Source: Notolepis coatsorum
Taxonomy: Eukaryota > Chordata > Actinopteri > Aulopiformes > Paralepididae
Direction of reading: 5' to 3'
Length of the DNA stretch: 64,000 nt
Assembly (NCBI GenBank): GCA_963971535.1
Contig: OZ020593.1
Span: forward strand, 17,487,919-17,551,918
Below are positions 44,967-55,257 of the stretch, piece by piece. Under the pieces are notes generated by a model that did not search any database, was not told the DNA's origin, and worked only from the letters and a program-made list of their open reading frames with translations. A program made the translations under genes and the position numbers. How positions within the stretch are numbered: position 1 is the first letter of the stretch; each line of letters begins with the position of its first letter.

Positions 44967-45907
44967 CAGTGGCGTCATTTCAGTAAAAGGCAAGGTATGG
45001 CGAGGAGGGGGGGGGTGAATTTTTTTTGTCAAATCAGTTGTGCAATAGTCACTTTTGGTGAGTTAACACAATTCAGTTATATGACATTTAGGTATGACAC
45101 AGGACTACACAAGCATTTTTAGTATAGAAATGTGTCAACAGACTAAAGCAGGGAACCACAATATTTTGCATACAAATTATGCAGAATGTAATATCATAAC
45201 TGTCTATTACTTTTCTTGCAATTGAGACAATTTTCCTTAGGTACGGTTTTGAGGTGTGTGTTCAACAGAATGTAGTATCAAAAACACATTCACAAAAAGT
45301 ATGGGTTACTGAATGCTGAACTGCACTGTTATAATCACTAAGCCAGACCTTACCTGTGTCCCTGTATCACTGGTCTCTGCTGCCCTTTGATAAAAAAACG
45401 TCCCTATGTCCATTTTCCTTTTTTTTGGGCATATTTCAGTTAGTCACAGTAAAAGTCACCTAGTAAAAGTGAGATAATTGACAATATCAAAACATGCTAG
45501 GGCTGTACCGAATAGTTCGAAGCTTCGTTCATAATGTTGACATTCGAATTCTAAATCAACATAAAAAATTGTAAATAATTGGATGGATTATCCAAGGGGG
45601 GGGGGGCCCCGGGGGGGGGAGCGAGCGAGAGCATAATTATATGTATAGGGTATTAGATAGCAAGTATTGGGTGTATACCTTGTATATTACATTTATTTAA
45701 ATGGTAATTTCATTGGATGTGCACTGTTAATTAATGCTTGTATATCTAATTTTATGTTGTCATGTTTATGTTTATGTGTTTGTTTAAAAAAATAATTAAA
45801 AGAAATATATAAAAAAAAAATTGTAAATACTTTTTTTTTTTTTTTACATTTTTATTTGCCAAGGTATGGCGAGTGCCATACCTTGCCATACCAAATTGAC
45901 GCCCCTG
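44967..45907. mobile_element. non-autonomous hAT element in the LINE
   Basis: 941 bp with ends CAGTGGCGTCA and TGACGCCCCTG (inverted) and a perfect 8-bp duplication CCTGTCAC at 44959-44966 and 45908-45915. Inner repeats GGCAAGGTATGGC occur near both ends. A G-rich block lies at 45597-45619. A CTAGGGCTGTACCGAATAGT motif at 45499 resembles another MITE end. No transposase. Confidence 0.93.
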
Positions 45908-46379
45908 CCTGTCACAAGCCTGGCATTGTATGCTGAGGTGCGCGCCTTCAGAGCTTCGCGGATGGATTTGTCTACCCAGGGCTTTTGGTTTGGGAAAACT
46001 CTAATTGTGGTAGAGGGGATTGTTTCTTCTACCAAAGTACAAACAAAGTCCAGCACTGTTTCCGTGTAGTCATTAATATTATCTGTGTTATCGCGGAACA
46101 CCCCCCAGTCTGTACATTCTAGTGCAGCTTGGAGCGTCTCCTCCGACGCCACCGTCCAGCACTTCACCTCTCGCGATACTACAGGAATGCGCTTGAGACT
46201 TTGTTTATACTGCGGTACAAGAAAGATGGCGTCGTGATCTGACTTGCCGAAAGGACTGGCAGCATGTGATTTGTACCCGCTCTTAAATTGCGAGTAGCAA
46301 TGGTCTAAAATATTCCCGCCTCTGGTAGAACAAGTCACATGCTGGTAGAAGTTTGGCAGCACTTTTCTCAGATTGTGCC
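45908..46379 (-). pseudogene. LINE endonuclease, C-terminal part
   Basis: The minus strand reads NILDHCYSQFKSGYKSHAAS, FGKSDHDAIFLVPQYKQ (the SDH motif of APE endonucleases), then EVKCWTVASEETLQAALECT and PNQKPWVDKSIREALKARTS. The catalytic N-terminal residues are missing through 5' truncation, so no endonuclease activity is expected. Confidence 0.85.
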
Positions 46380-46980
46380 TGTTTTGATGTATTGGTCATG
46401 GTATCTGTCAAAGAACGACATCTACCCTCTGGTATTTTGCTCCCATCTTCAACACGGTGTCAGTGAACTTGTTGGCATAGTCACCAAATGTTGTAGTGTC
46501 CGGTGGCTTTCCGAGTGCCATTACCAGAGCTTGGCCATCAATGACCAGGCAGCTGGGTCCCTGAAGGGTAAGATCTGCAGGGGTTTTAACTTGTTTCGTC
46601 AGTATATTTGCTAACACAGACTTGTTGGTGGAATGTAGACTCCCGTTAGTTGTGGCCAGAGATGGCGGGATGGGCATGAGCTCATGCTGGAGGATATTGT
46701 CAAGGTCTACCTTACGACCTGCTCTGTAAGCTGTGATGAGCCTTTGTAGAATCTGCCTGTCCACTTTGATGGTGTTTTGCTTGTTCTTGGAAAGTTGCAC
46801 AACTTCATACAAAGAGGCAAATGTCTTGGCTTTGTTCATTCGAATGGGTGATTTCAGGTTCAGGTGCTGGTCACTATCTGGAGGTTCACACAAACGTTTG
46901 TCCACAAACATGTTCAGTTGTGCCTGTCCAAGGTGTTCTGAGCCAAGTAGGGATTCTTGAATCTCCGGTGTGACTACGTC
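46380..46980 (-). pseudogene. conserved fish protein of unknown function, interrupted by the LINE
   Basis: The minus strand reads VVTPEIQESLLGSEHLGQAQ, MFVDKRLCEPPDSDQHL, SLYEVVQLSKNKQNTIKVDR, ILQRLITAYRAGRKVDLDNI and LVIDGQALVMALGKPPDTTT. After a one-base frame change near 46410 it continues FDRYHDQYIK, ending at the LINE. I recognise the phrases from a protein family recurring in fish genomes. The IDGQALVM and FDRY motifs suggest a PIN-like nuclease fold, but this is inference. The C-terminal half is not found on the other side of the LINE. Confidence 0.55.
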
Positions 46981-47889
46981 CTTGTTGATGTATGTAAGAA
47001 TACTTACAAAAGCACATTTAATTCAGGTTTGTACCTTGTGTAGTCACATGTCATGTACGAAGGTTTAAGAACCACACAGAATAATAACTGGAGCTGGCTA
47101 CACATGAGCAAAAGCAGCCTCTCTCAGTAAATGCTTTCAAAACAGTCCCGGGCAGGTAGGCAATAATAGACACAAGACGTTGTTCCAAAAATAGTAAATT
47201 ATATTTATTATGCCGGGTAGGGATTTAAACCTCCACTGATGTTTAATTAGGCAACAAAGGGAAAAAACAACCCACAAACAATTAACACACAGGGAGAAGG
47301 GTAAGGGGAGAACAAACAAGGTAAGTATAATAATAAAGTAAACTAGATAAACGCCCACAGAATCTCACCAACCAGCCAGAGGTTGGTACTGGGAAAAACC
47401 CCAGCAAAGGTACCAAAGGTACAATTCCACACTCAGTGGGATTAGGCCTAGAGCCAACAAGAGGATACTTACTCCAATGGAGGAGTGGCGCAGAGGCCAA
47501 CAATCTCTATATACATATACCAGTACTTTAGTCCACCCGAAGCAGTAGACAAGCACAGTATTAATTCCACCACAGTGGCAAACAATGGCAACCTCACTCT
47601 TCTCTGGTCACTGGCAATTGACAGAATGAGGCGCCCAGACGTGTGTGTGCTGTCAGGTATTGGCTACCCATCCCTCTCGAGGTGATTGCCATCAGCTGTC
47701 ATTCATTAGGCAATCAGCACTCTTCAGTAGGGATGGGCAGCACCTGACAGGGAGAGAAAAGAGACAGCATTAGCTCTCATGTTCACACACCACATACAAA
47801 ACACATTAAATATACTAACCTGATGTTCAGAAGGTGTCATAAATACAGTAATAATGGTAATGACCAACCCACGTACCCAGGTACGTCAC
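46981..47889. other. no gene recognised
   Basis: Mixed sequence without credible coding frames. A possible piece of another repeat lies at 47150-47500, with no ends found. Confidence 0.45.
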
Positions 47890-48480
47890 ATCACACTTAA
47901 CTCATTAAGCCCCACCATTTATTTTTTGAAAATTCGCCTAAAACAGCATGCTTACATTAAAAGGCTTATATATCCAGATTTATAAGAGCTACTTGCATAA
48001 ACTTGGTACCTGAATAAAGCTAAGACTTGGGGGATTCTAATGTTGGTGTCCAACACTGTACAGTTATTACCAAATTGCTGTAGTATTCCTGCAAACACTG
48101 AAGAAATGTCATTTTTTAAATCCTCGCCTATACAAAGATTACAGTTCGACAGTCAAAGACACCCTGTTACTCATGGTTGCACCCCAGCTATATTCCTACT
48201 CTCTTCCTCCATAGGTTCAGATGTTCTGTGCAAAGTTTCATGTCAGTAGAATAAAAACTGTGGGTTTAGCACCTGTTTTTGTGGAGAGAGGGCCTGGTGC
48301 TGGTGGCCATGTTGGATTTCTCAATGTTGAGGCCTTATTTGACATTTTTGAGCTTGGTATACAGCAGATTTGGATTCAGCACCCCTTAATACCCCTAGAA
48401 ATGTTGTGTACCAAAAATAAACACGAAATGCCTTCAGCACTTTATACAAGCACATTTTCTGAAATTCTGCCTAGTCTATC
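47890..48480 (+). repeat. copy 2 of the conserved dispersed repeat (longer)
   Basis: The 48275-48470 part is the inverted near-identical partner of 42215-42400. The sequence before it, from TTAACTCATTAAGCCCC at 47897, may belong to the same element. TTAA at its start hints at a TTAA-type element, but the other end was not found. Confidence 0.55.
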
Positions 48481-48661
48481 CCCTCCAAACTCACACAAAT
48501 GATGGCGTAGTCGGAAAAATGATCTTGGTGTTGTTTTATTTGCCGGCCTCCCATGGTGCAGCGGTGACATTCGTTTATAAAAAGTGACAATCGAAATAAC
48601 AAAAAAATACACTATACTACCTGGAATATCAAATGAGTTCCACAATAACTTCATTTGATAA

Positions 48662-48797
48662 ACAGACAAACAAAACTCTTACGGCACTTCCCTAAGTTAC
48701 CTTCATTGTAACAGAGCAGGGCAAGCCCGACACAAAACAAACAAAACACTTACGGCGCTTCCCTAAGTTACCTTCATTGTAACAGAGCAGGGCAAGA
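48662..48797. repeat. tandem duplication, about 75 bp spacing
   Basis: ACAAACAAAACTCTTACGGC...AACAGAGCAGGGCAAG occurs twice with two differences. It is followed by three AACCCAATAAATAAATA-type repeats at about 48960-49030. Confidence 0.8.
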
Positions 48798-49066
48798 ACC
48801 CCAAACTTTGGGCATGCAGCCCTCATGACACCTGGACTCCTCCCCCTCCACAGGTGCCACACGTAATTAATTAACATTACTAAACAGGTGCTACACATCA
48901 AATGATTTGCCGTTTCCTACACATTATATAAAAACAACCTCCAACACCAATACCCTCACAACCCAATAAATAAATACATATACACAACCCAATAAATAAA
49001 TATATGTACACAACACAATAAATAAATATATGTATGAACGGATATATGAATGTATGATTAGATTAA

Positions 49067-49995
49067 CACTTTGAGAGCCAGTCCGTGTTTTCCTTTTTAC
49101 CCCCTTGAATGCCCAAATCCACTCCAATGTTAACGTTAATATTGCCTAATCTATGTTTTAAATTATGGCTATGTGTCTAATCTGCCCGTCGGTTATCAAA
49201 GACTCATTTTCCAGTCAACATTGTCGAAGCAGATTGTTTTTTTATCGCTTCATTTCCGTTTGATAGCATTTTGAAAATCACTTGTTTTCGTGGAAAAAAC
49301 AACCAATTCTATGATAATCACCTTTTACTGGAATATTCTAGAACGTTGTCATTTGTCGGCCTATTTATGAATCGTTTTCAAATAAACTCTAGATAATCGA
49401 TAGTATATGTGTGCGCACGCACGCTCGTGCCGCACGCTGATAATCGCTGCTCTTATTTCCTGATTGCTTTTACAGTCAAAACAGCTATATCACATATAGG
49501 GGAAACGCTTATATATCCGTGAAAACAAGTCTGATTATCCTAAGACTGATAACATAGATTCCTTACCTGAGATCAGATGGTATCCAAATGGATTATTCCA
49601 ATTCCTGATCACCATTTGAAAAAATCGATCATTGTATTGATCAACCGTGTATACAGTAGAACACATAATCCCCGCTGCTCTTCAGGCTCCGGAGTGATGC
49701 CGGTCGATGCCGGCTGCGTGAGTGAGACGTAAAATGTGGAGTCAGAAATCCTTTCTCCCATTCACTTTCATTGAGTCCAATCCAAAAGGGTGATTTACCA
49801 TCTGGGAGACGATAGGGGGCACTTTTCACATCCGAGCGCCTGGGGTGACTGGATCTCCAACGGTAGGCTCGCTTGATGCAATATGATTTCAGATCGCTAA
49901 TAAAAAAAAACTGAATAAAACGAATATTCTCGTGAGGTGGGCATTCAACCCGGGGGGTAATAACCAGAGAAAAGCCGTGAGTGGCATTCAAAGTG
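49067..49995. mobile_element. TTAA MITE, second family (complete)
   Basis: Flanked by TTAA at 49063-49066 and 49996-49999. Ends CACTTTGAGAGCC and GGCATTCAAAGTG are inverted with two mismatches. 929 bp, non-coding. Related to 38623-40475 and 61397-62172. Confidence 0.88.
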
Positions 49996-49999
49996 TTAA

Positions 50000-50688
50000 T
50001 GAATATGTATGCATGTTTGATTATGTATGAATGTATATGATGAGTGAATGTTGTGTGTATGTGTGCTTGCGTGCTTGCGTGCTGCCCCGACGTCAGTGAC
50101 AGACCCACTCTGTCACAGATACTTATATGGATATTCTTGCATTAGCAAAAAACCTGCCAGAGTGACACGTCACACTTATCACTACATTTTGGCCCACTGC
50201 CTCTCTTTGACGTAATCCAACTGGCCTGTGATAGAAATCAAGCGCACTTTCACTTTTAAAAGCTTGTCAGTCATCCGTTTTCACTCAAGCCCTGGTATTT
50301 ATTCGGTTGCATCCGATTTGACTTCATCAAGTGGATTATTGCTAATTCATCATACCTACTCTGAAATCAAATCTGGAAATAATTGGAAAGCCACGGTAGA
50401 AAGAGATGCTGAGGTGAGAGATGTTTTCTGTTTGTTGCTTGTGCGTGAGCTGTGTTCCCGCAGCTATTTTGTGATATTTTAGGTTTGCCTGGTCAACTTT
50501 TATAAAACTGCTTGTAAAACCTAAACCCTGTATTGTAAAATGAAGTGATGTACATTTTTTATTCAGAATATACAGTATATGATTCAGTTTTGTCAGATCA
50601 AGGTATACATGTGTTATACCAGACCAATTCAAATTCGTACAGCGAATTACCAGCAGCAAAAGAAAGTGAGTCTCTCAGCCTTATGCAT
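50000..50688. other. no gene recognised
   Basis: Sequence between a MITE and the 5' LTR; GTGCTTGCGTGCTTGCGTGC short repeats at 50061-50092. No supported feature. Confidence 0.45.
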
Positions 50689-50923
50689 TGTTATGTACCA
50701 TGATCTTGGTTACTGATCTGTGATCTGTGTCACTGTGCATGCAGGTGATTGCTGCTGATTGGCTGATGGCTACTGATTGTTGAAACAGTGTCTTTTACCC
50801 TTCCACCACTTTGGTCTTTAGTTTGAGCTAGTTATCATAATTAGAATAGTCTTTTGGTTTAAACACAGACCATTGATGTCTGTGGCAACTAATGTTGCTT
50901 CCCTTTGAGCCAGGGTCGTAACA
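50689..50923 (+). repeat. 5' LTR of the Gmr1-like element
   Basis: 235 bp, TGT...ACA. It matches the 3' LTR in blocks such as TTTAGTTTGAGCTAGTTATC and CTTCCCTTTGAGCCAGGGTC, but is about 47 bp shorter because of indels. Confidence 0.85.
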
Positions 50924-50942
50924 GTTGGGGGCTCATCCAGGA
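50924..50942 (+). promoter_or_regulatory. primer-binding site, tRNA-Pro-like
   Basis: GTTGGGGGCTCATCCAGGA directly follows the LTR. It differs in two positions from the well-known proline-tRNA primer site TGGGGGCTCGTCCGGGA. Confidence 0.8.
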
Positions 50943-51129
50943 TTGAATTTGGAAAACAGATGCCCCTAGAATTTGTTTGGTGTTTTTGTTTTTTGCATGG
51001 TGTGTCTTGGTGCTGAAGTTTGGGTAGTGATCGTTACATGTTGTGTAACGTGGGGGCTTGAGCCGGTCTTCAAACAGGTGAGTATGCTCTTATTTTTGTG
51101 ATTTGATTTGACTACTTGTATGCTGTTAA

Positions 51130-51812
51130 CCCTTTTTTCGCCAATGACGGATTAAGCCGTCATTCCTCGCCATGCTTAATCTGCCAATGACTGATTACGC
51201 CGTCATCGAGATCAATATTTAACATTTCTGTCATGGTATTCACATTTCACCCACGGAGCCATGACTGGTGATGTAGGACTCTGCTCAACTCTCCAGCGCT
51301 TCAATACCGCCACCTGGTGGCCGATCGGCGAGGTGCCAAAGCGGAAGTGGGTGCCAAACCGGAAGGGTGTCCCCCCTATTCCATCCGCCACTCGCGATCG
51401 CCCCCGGGACTCAATCTCGACACACTGGATAATCGATCGGTTGCCATAACTCAATAAACAACGTTATTTGGACGTATATAGTATTATACAACCCGGAAAT
51501 GGTTCATCTAGATCAACATCCCATAATAGCGATCTTTTTGCTCCACGCTGATCACCCAACGGTAAGAGGAAGCTGCGGTGAGTTCAGCGTTTTTGATTAT
51601 TATTATCCATACAAACTGCTATGATCAATATATCACCCATACTACATGATTCATTTAACGTCGGTCATTGCATTATAAACGACCCCCCCCCCCCCCCCCC
51701 CCCCTCCGGTCACCAGCAGATGATGAGTCATGACGTTTAGGACCTTGTACAATTGACATTTTTTATCTGACGTCAATCGCTAGCAAACTGCATTTGATGA
51801 TGTAAAGTGATT
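51130..51812. mobile_element. TTAA MITE (copy B family) in the LTR element, right end unclear
   Basis: TTAA at 51126-51129, then CCCTTTTTTCGCCAATGACG, GTCATTCCTCGCCATGC and CCACCTGGTGGCCGATCGGC, matching copy B. It contains 22 C at 51683-51704. The family sequence is lost after GCATTTGATGATG (51800); TAAAGTGATTAG at 51803-51814 could be a decayed terminus. Confidence 0.75.
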
Positions 51813-52662
51813 AGTACCATCTACTTGTCTTGTACCATACCTTATACTTGACGGGTGGGTGGTCAATATGATCTTTGGCTGGTAGCAGGTGTGGTTGAAG
51901 AGGGTTAGGTCTACAGTGCTTTAGCTTCAGGGTAGGTAGGTTAGGGTGCCAGAAAATACAGGTAGTGTGTTAGGGCCTGATGTAAGTTGTTTTAGGGTAG
52001 ACATGTGGTGGGCCTGGCAGTTCTTCGTTTGACTGCAGTGTAGATGTAGAAGCTGTGAGTAGTCATATCAGATTATAAGCGGCACCTGGTTGACTTTGTT
52101 TGTTGATTTTTTTTGAGTGTAACACAGGGATGTTTTGTTGAAGCCATGTGCAGGTAGCGCCATGGGTCTGCGGTTTCCTGCTTGTTTGAATAGCCTACCT
52201 GTTAGCACCTGACCTCCTGCGCGTATGACACATCTGCTTATTTCAGGGTCGTTGAATTATTTGCAAACTAGAAAGGTGCGCTCAGTAGAGCACACATCTC
52301 CACCAGGTCGCACGCCGAACGCACAGGCGGACAGGCACAAAAACTGACTGCTCTCCTTAGTTATTAGTATTAGCATTAGCATGTTAACACTAACAAGGGG
52401 TGCTTCAGTGGTGCTTCAGCGGTGCTTCAGCGTGCTTCAGTGGTTCTTTATGGTTCTTCATGGTTCTTCAGTGGTTCTTCGTGGTTCTTCAGTGGTTCTT
52501 TAGTGGTTCTTCAGTGGTTCTTTAGTGGCTCTTCAGTGGCTCTTCGTGATTCTTCAGTGGTTCTTTAGTGGTTCTTCAGGTAAATTGTGTGTATGCTAGG
52601 GTGCTTTTGGCAAGCTTTTGGTAACTCAAAAGTGAGTGGTTTGTGGCGCTGGTACAGTGAGG
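51813..52662 (+). other. 5' untranslated part of the LTR element with a tandem array
   Basis: Leader between primer site and gag. At 52395-52579 an array of about 15 degenerate units of 11-12 bp (GGTTCTTCAGT, GGTTCTTTAGT, GGTGCTTCAGC) is present. No coding sense. Confidence 0.75.
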
Positions 52663-53284
52663 ATGGCTACCATAAAGGATTTTGTTGAGAACCCTTCTGA
52701 CGAGATGTTGGAGAGGTTTTCCAAAGAGCAGCTTCTGAAGCTTGCTGTGCACTACAATGTGGAGCTTACTGCCAGTGAGAAGCGGTTAAAAACGACTGCC
52801 TTGGGGACTTTGAGGGCTATACTCATTGAGGAGCAGGTGCTTGTGGCAAACGTGGATGAGCCTCTTTTGTCTCAGGTGTCTCCACAACTCTCTGGTGTGG
52901 CGGAAGGTGTTGCCATTGATTGGGGGCCTAGGGAGTTAGCATTTAAGGAAAAACAGCTACAACAAGAGCGTGAGCTTAAGGAACAACAGCTACGACAAGA
53001 GGAGAGATGAGAGAGAGGCTGTAGAGCGTCCTCAAGAGCGTGCACTTGAGGAGAAACGAATGTTGCTAGAGCACGAACGTGCGCTGAGGGAGCACGGACG
53101 TGCGCTGAAGGAGCTTGAATTTAAGCATGCTGCCTTGCAGGCGGGTACTCTGCATTCAGAGTCGCGTTCCGGTTTTGATGTCGGCAAAAATATTAGGATG
53201 GTGCCTCCCTTTTTTGAGAAGGATGTGGATAGGTACTTTCCCCTTTTTGAACGGGTGGCAACCATGTTGTTGCAGTGGCCTAAT
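52663..53284 (+). pseudogene. gag: Gmr1-like gag, N-terminal part
   Basis: Met at 52663 (MATIKDFVENPSDEMLERFS), then a Glu/Gln/Lys-rich coiled coil (residues about 85-160), and the capsid start IRMVPPFFEKDVDRYFPLFE. A frame change near 53005 divides the coiled coil. The coding is interrupted at 53285 by the hAT element after MLLQWP and resumes at 54173. Confidence 0.85.
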
Positions 53285-54172
53285 CAGCGTTTCCGTTAGC
53301 CGGTAATTACCGGTATTTGACCGGCAAAATCTGTTGAAGTCCGACATATTTACTCTCTCCGGTCTTAATGTCCGGTGAAAATAATTCCCTGAGTCTAAGC
53401 ACAATTTGATTATTTGAATTGTATTAAAATAGGCTAAAATTAAATAGCCTATGCGATGAACGAAACGATCATTACATTTGTTTCCTCGTTGCTTCTAATA
53501 ATGACAACGACGTCGTCAGCGAGAGCTTAGTGCTGGGTGTGCGAACTTTTGTGAAGCTGCAGAGCCAGAGCACTATCAGCACAATGCAGTATTCCAGCAG
53601 TACTCCAATTCAGCCATTTTCAGCCAATGTTGGGTGGGGGTGCGCTGCTGTGCGGTTCCCAGAAAAGAGCCAATAACAGCTAAATCAGCTTCTCTGCAGC
53701 GCCATACTCTTTGCAAATAAGTCGTTGCGAGGTGGAGAGAGACGTCACGCAAACCACGATAATGTTGCCGTCTCTCTGCTTTCTCAGTTCTTCGCTTGAT
53801 ATAATTAATACAAATGTCCAATATAACGGAATTCGTTAGCTCATAAAAATGTGATTATAACAGACTGCTGTTTAGTGTCAGACCGACTGCCCACATACGC
53901 GGTCTATTTTATTTCAAGTCAGCAGCAGCACGGAGTATCGAGGGACTTATTTTATTTGGAATATATTAATGACTGTATACGCAAAAGTAGCCTAGTTTTA
54001 AGTAATAATATTATAAATCTACATGCCTTGAGGATGACATTCTTTATATAGCCTGCCTATCAATTGTTTTAAAGCTCAATAAACTATGACCGGAATTAAT
54101 CTCATTTGTCCGGTAGATTGAAATCTTGCAGGTCACGGAGACCGGCAACAATTTTTTCTAACGGAAACCCTG
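53285..54172. mobile_element. non-autonomous hAT element in gag
   Basis: 888 bp; ends CAGCGTTTCCGTTAG and CTAACGGAAACCCTG are inverted. An 8-bp duplication GGCCTAAT lies at 53277-53284 and 54173-54180. The sub-terminal sequence contains ACCGGTATTTGACCGG. No transposase. Confidence 0.93.
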
Positions 54173-55257
54173 GGCCTAATACGGCCTGGACGCTGCTTCT
54201 GCAGTGTGTTCTCATTTGTAGGGCGCAAGAGGCGTATACTGCTCTGTCCCTTGTACAAAGTGCTGACTATGAGCTTGTTTTTTTTTTTGATCCACTTTTT
54301 CTCCCATTTTTTCTATATTTTTCTCCCATCCCAATTTCGTATCATCCAATTCAACCCTCCCCTGTCACGAACGCTGTTTCTTGCCTCCCACAAGCCGGCT
54401 GCAATGTGGACTAAGTCATACATAGCACAAGTCCCCTCCGGTACTTGAGGTAACAGCAGTCGCATCTTTTCACCTGCGCAGCTCGATCTCTCAGTGGCGA
54501 GGAGTAATGCGTGGGAGGCTCACGCTGCCCCCGACACTTCCTGATTCTACTGCGCAGGCGCACCAACCGACCTGTAGGAGTCGCTGTCCACAACGCCCGA
54601 TCCCCACCCATCAGTTTCCCACCCCCTAATACGGCCAATGTGTATTAGTACGGACGACCAGCTAAACTGAAAGCAAATGTGGAGCGCTGGGCTCGAACAG
54701 ACGAGCCCAGCGTCTCCAGATTTCGTGGCGAGTGCCTTGCCCACTACGCCACGTAGCCGCCCACTATGAGCTTGTTAAAGCTTCCATATTGAGGGCTTAT
54801 GAGTTAGTCCCAGAGGCCTATCGTCAGCGTTTTAGAGGCTATCGCAGGTCGGAGGGACAGTCGTATGTTGAATTTGGAAAATAGAAGAACCTATTTGATA
54901 GATGCACCTCTCAGAAGGCAGAGTCAAGGGAGCAGCTTAGACAGTTGATTCTCCTAGAGGAATTTAAAAGATGTGTTCCTGATACTGTTTCCACTCATCT
55001 AAACGAGCGTAAGGTGTTGAAGATAGTTGTCTGTCTTGGCTGATGAGTTTGTGTTGACACACAAGTCCGTCTTTGTGGAGGAATACCGTGTTGAGTCCAG
55101 GGGTAGGCGTCCTTTTCAGGGGGGCCGTTTCCCAAAACCTGTGTCTGCTGGTCAGTTTACTTGACCTCCTAGGCATGGTGGTTCTGCTAGTGCATTCCCA
55201 GAGGGGATTATATGTTTCTACTGTAAGGAGCCTGGTCATATCGTTGCTGGGTGCCCT
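54173..55257 (+). pseudogene. gag: Gmr1-like gag, SCAN-like capsid and zinc knuckle
   Basis: TAWTLLLQCVLICRAQEAYT is followed, after the SINE at 54280-54762, by ASILRAYELVPEAYRQRFRG, YVEFGK (then TAG at 54884-54886) and REQLRQLILLEEFKRCVPDT. This is the helical region from which the vertebrate SCAN domain was derived, according to published work on Gmr1-like elements. A CCHC knuckle (CFYCKEPGHIVAGC) is readable at about 55210-55252. Stops and frame changes between 54884 and 55200 make it non-functional. Confidence 0.82.
54280..54762 (-). mobile_element. tRNA-derived SINE, family 2
   Basis: Minus orientation, full length. Target duplication ACTATGAGCTTGTT at 54266-54279 and 54763-54776. Very similar to 37088-37562 and to the plus-strand copy at 60679-61156. 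Confidence 0.93.

Larger units (their letters stand above)
42870..46379 (-). mobile_element. 5'-truncated LINE, interrupted by a hAT MITE
   Basis: Order on the minus strand: C-terminal part of the endonuclease, linker, reverse transcriptase, C-terminal region, 3' untranslated part. The 5' end at about 46379 is a truncation: the LINE starts in mid-endonuclease (NLRKVLPNFYQHVTC) immediately after another coding frame (46380-46980), into which it inserted. The 3' boundary near 42870 is approximate. APE-type LINE of the CR1/L2/Rex group. Confidence 0.85.

Noticed and set aside
52395..52579. GGTTCTTCAGT array as a coding repeat
   Set aside because: It lies upstream of the gag start, the unit length varies (11-12 bp) and stops occur; a leader repeat of the LTR element.
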